DNA of 64,000 bases from Allobosea sp. CRIB-10 (GTDB lineage Bacteria; Pseudomonadota; Alphaproteobacteria; Rhizobiales; Beijerinckiaceae). Below, piece after piece: positions 62,453 to 64,000 of the stretch. The notes beneath the pieces were generated by a model. It saw only the letters and a list, made by a program, of their open reading frames with translations, searched no databases and was not told the DNA's origin. Every line of letters begins with the position of its first letter. The first letter of the stretch is position 1. Where the stretch lies: NCBI RefSeq assembly GCF_900112185.1, contig NZ_FOKP01000006.1, positions 62,001 to 126,000 of the forward strand, given 5' to 3'. The position numbers and the translations under genes were made by a program.

Positions 62453-63721
62453 ATGAGCCATGAGATCACGCTCGCCGGCGGAGCCGGCGAATATATGGAG
62501 AGCGCAACCGTCGTCTCCTGGGCGGCCAAGATCGGCGACCCCGTCAAGGCGGGTGACGTCGTCGTCGTGGTCGAGACCGCCAAGGCCGCGACCGAGATCG
62601 AGGCCGGGCGCGACGGCGTCCTCGCCGCGATCCTTGCGCCGGAGGGGGCGGAGGTCGGCATCGGTGCCGTGCTCGGGCGCATCGCCGACAGCACTTTTGC
62701 GGATGAAGCACCCGTCGCGGTGCCGCAGCCGGCAGTCGCGGGGCCTGAGGCAGTGGTTTCGGACGCATCGGCCAAGGCCGAGGCAGCCACTCGGCGCATC
62801 AGCATCTCGCCGCTAGCCCGGCGATTGGCGCGTCAGGCCGGTCTCGATATCTCCAGCATCGCCGGCACCGGCCCGGGCGGGCGGATCAAGAGCCGCGACA
62901 TCGAGCGGACCTTGCGAGAGCAGACGGACGCCGCGTCGGCGGCTGCCCCCGTCGCGGTCGTGCCTTCGCCTGCCGTCGCGAGGACAGGCTCGGCCGCTCC
63001 TCTAGCGCTGCTCCATGGCTTCGGCGCCAATGCCGCGGCCTGGAACATGGTGCGCCCGCATCTCGACGGGCGCCCGGTGCTGACGCCGGAGCTGCCGGGC
63101 CATGGCCGGGAGCCGGCGCTGACATCACCGTCGCTGGAGGCGCTCGCCGAGGCCGTGCTCGGCCAGATCGAGGCCAATGGTGCGCGCGAGTGCGATCTCG
63201 TCGGGCACTCGCTCGGCGGGGCCGTCGCCGCGGCGCTGACGGCGAACCTCTCGGTGCGCGTGCGCTCGCTGACGCTGATCGCGCCGGCGGGGCTGGGTCC
63301 GGAGATCGATAGCGGCTTCCTCGCCGGCTTCCTGTCGGCGCGGACGGTGGAGAGCCTGATGCCCTGGCTGGAGCGGCTCGCGGCCGATCCCGGCCGGCTG
63401 CCGCGCGGCTATGCCCAGGCGGTGCTGCGCGAGCGCGAGCGCTTCGGCGTCGGCGCGGCGCAGGCCGAGATCGCGCAAAGGCTGTTTCCGGACGGGACGC
63501 AGGCGATCAGGATCGGCGCCGATCTCGACCGCTTCACGGGGCCGCTCAAGGTGGTCTGGGGCAAGGGCGACCGCATCATTCCGCAGGCGCATCAGGACGA
63601 GTTGCCCGGCCATGCCGCCTGCCACCGGCTCGGCGGCGTCGGGCACATGCCTTCTATCGAAGCGCCGGCCCTCGTGGCGCAGCTGATCCTGCAGAACGCG
63701 CGCAGCGCCGAGGCGAGCTGA
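62453..63721 (+). CDS. E2 component: lipoyl domain fused to alpha/beta hydrolase (AcoC-like)
   Basis: 422 residues. Lipoyl domain 1-80, with the lipoylated Lys in VVVVETAKAATEI; E1/E3-binding domain RISISPLARRLARQAGLDIS to GRIKSRDIERTL; then an alpha/beta hydrolase fold (LALLHGFGANAAAWNMVRPH, nucleophile DLVGHSLGGAV, Asp in GKGDRIIP, His in GGVGHMPSI). It lacks the HxxxDG acyltransferase domain of normal E2. The same architecture occurs in acetoin dehydrogenase AcoC. No E3 gene in the window. Confidence 0.9.
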   Translation: MSHEITLAGGAGEYMESATVVSWAAKIGDPVKAGDVVVVVETAKAATEIEAGRDGVLAAILAPEGAEVGIGAVLGRIADSTFADEAPVAVPQPAVAGPEAVVSDASAKAEAATRRISISPLARRLARQAGLDISSIAGTGPGGRIKSRDIERTLREQTDAASAAAPVAVVPSPAVARTGSAAPLALLHGFGANAAAWNMVRPHLDGRPVLTPELPGHGREPALTSPSLEALAEAVLGQIEANGARECDLVGHSLGGAVAAALTANLSVRVRSLTLIAPAGLGPEIDSGFLAGFLSARTVESLMPWLERLAADPGRLPRGYAQAVLRERERFGVGAAQAEIAQRLFPDGTQAIRIGADLDRFTGPLKVVWGKGDRIIPQAHQDELPGHAACHRLGGVGHMPSIEAPALVAQLILQNARSAEAS

Positions 63722-63730
63722 CGCGCGCGC

Positions 63731-64000
63731 TCAGTGGCCATAGCGCGCGACGAGGCAGGCGAATTCGCTCTGCCGGTGCGTGTCGGTCTTGGCGAGGATG
63801 CGTTGCAGATGCGTGCGCACCGTCGTTGGCGCGACGCCGAGCCTGCGCGCGGCTTGGATCGTGTTCTCTCCCGTCAGGATGCGCTCGGCCACGCGCGTCT
63901 CCGCGTCGGTCAGTCCATGGTCGCGGGCGACATCGGCGAGCTTGCGGTCGATCGCGCCGGCCTGTTCCTGCATCACCACGACGAAGCGGGCGGGTTCGTG
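63731..64000 (-). CDS. LuxR-type regulator, C-terminal part (5' end outside the window)
   Basis: About 89 residues visible. The LuxR HTH is complete: HGLTDAETRVAERILTGENT, IQAARRLGVAPTTVRTHLQR, ILAKTDTHRQSEFACLVARY. The frame stays open to the window edge with HEPARFVVV upstream, so the protein has an N-terminal domain beyond the end. Convergent with the E2 gene. Confidence 0.88.
   Translation of the reverse strand, partial: HEPARFVVVMQEQAGAIDRKLADVARDHGLTDAETRVAERILTGENTIQAARRLGVAPTTVRTHLQRILAKTDTHRQSEFACLVARYGH

Noticed and set aside
60478-63721. Assigning acoA, acoB and acoC symbols
   Set aside because: The architecture fits, but acoX, acoL and acoR are not nearby and the neighbouring enzymes suggest another substrate.

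Overview
The window is 64 kb of high-GC DNA from an alphaproteobacterium. SciP, CtrA-type boxes, a FlbD/sigma-54 flagellar cluster, Usg, DUF982, DUF6894 and sigma-EcfG-type promoters together point to Hyphomicrobiales; a Bosea-like genus is my guess and is not proven by the sequence.

Layout. (1) 1-4.6 kb: a minus-strand operon for uptake and oxidation of a small polar solute (TIM-barrel isomerase, Gfo/Idh/MocA oxidoreductase, two permeases and a binding protein of an amino-acid-type ABC transporter). It is divergent from a TetR regulator, with a palindromic operator candidate between them. (2) 4.6-26.7 kb: an accessory stress region. It holds htpG, groESL with a CIRCE element, usg, an Hsp20 gene with a ROSE-like leader, DUF982, a PRC-barrel pseudogene, small envelope and stress proteins, a Crp/Fnr regulator, a three-gene histidine kinase/response regulator cluster, cspA, a general stress flavoprotein, a frameshifted fluoroacetate-dehalogenase-like gene and a cupin. 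It carries one IS3 remnant, one complete-looking IS3 element and a frameshifted IS630 element, and ends at a tRNA-Met gene. Several genes here are preceded by GGAAC-N16-CGTT promoters, so much of the block looks like part of the alphaproteobacterial general stress regulon. (3) 26.9-28.7 kb: a methyltransferase and mnmA. (4) 28.9-41.8 kb: flagellar genes fliK-flgD-sciP-fliF-fliG-fliH-fliN-flbD and flhA, with a sigma-54 promoter before fliK and CtrA-type boxes before fliF and flhA. An MFS transporter and two paralogous secreted Arg-rich proteins interrupt the cluster. (5) 41.8-45.2 kb: an XRE-cupin regulator divergent from an EamA exporter, a UPF0104 membrane protein, a palindromic repeat and a DUF305 protein.

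(6) 45.2-64 kb: a catabolic region. A minus-strand operon encodes a VOC protein, a complete dipeptide-type ABC importer, a cupin, an aspartate-dehydrogenase-like enzyme and an unusual single-chain cobalamin-dependent mutase-like protein. A GntR/FadR regulator follows, divergent from a ProC-like reductase. Next come an SDR, a 3-hydroxyacyl-CoA-dehydrogenase-like enzyme, an alpha/beta hydrolase, a DUF3830-like protein and a NIPSNAP protein. Divergent from these lies a 2-oxoacid or acetoin dehydrogenase E1-alpha/E1-beta/E2-hydrolase operon, then a LuxR-type regulator cut by the window end. A 14-bp motif, TTGTnnAGnCACTT, lies upstream of both the importer/mutase operon and the E1/E2 operon, suggesting one regulator controls both. 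This region is the best candidate for an undescribed pathway; its substrate cannot be read from the sequence.
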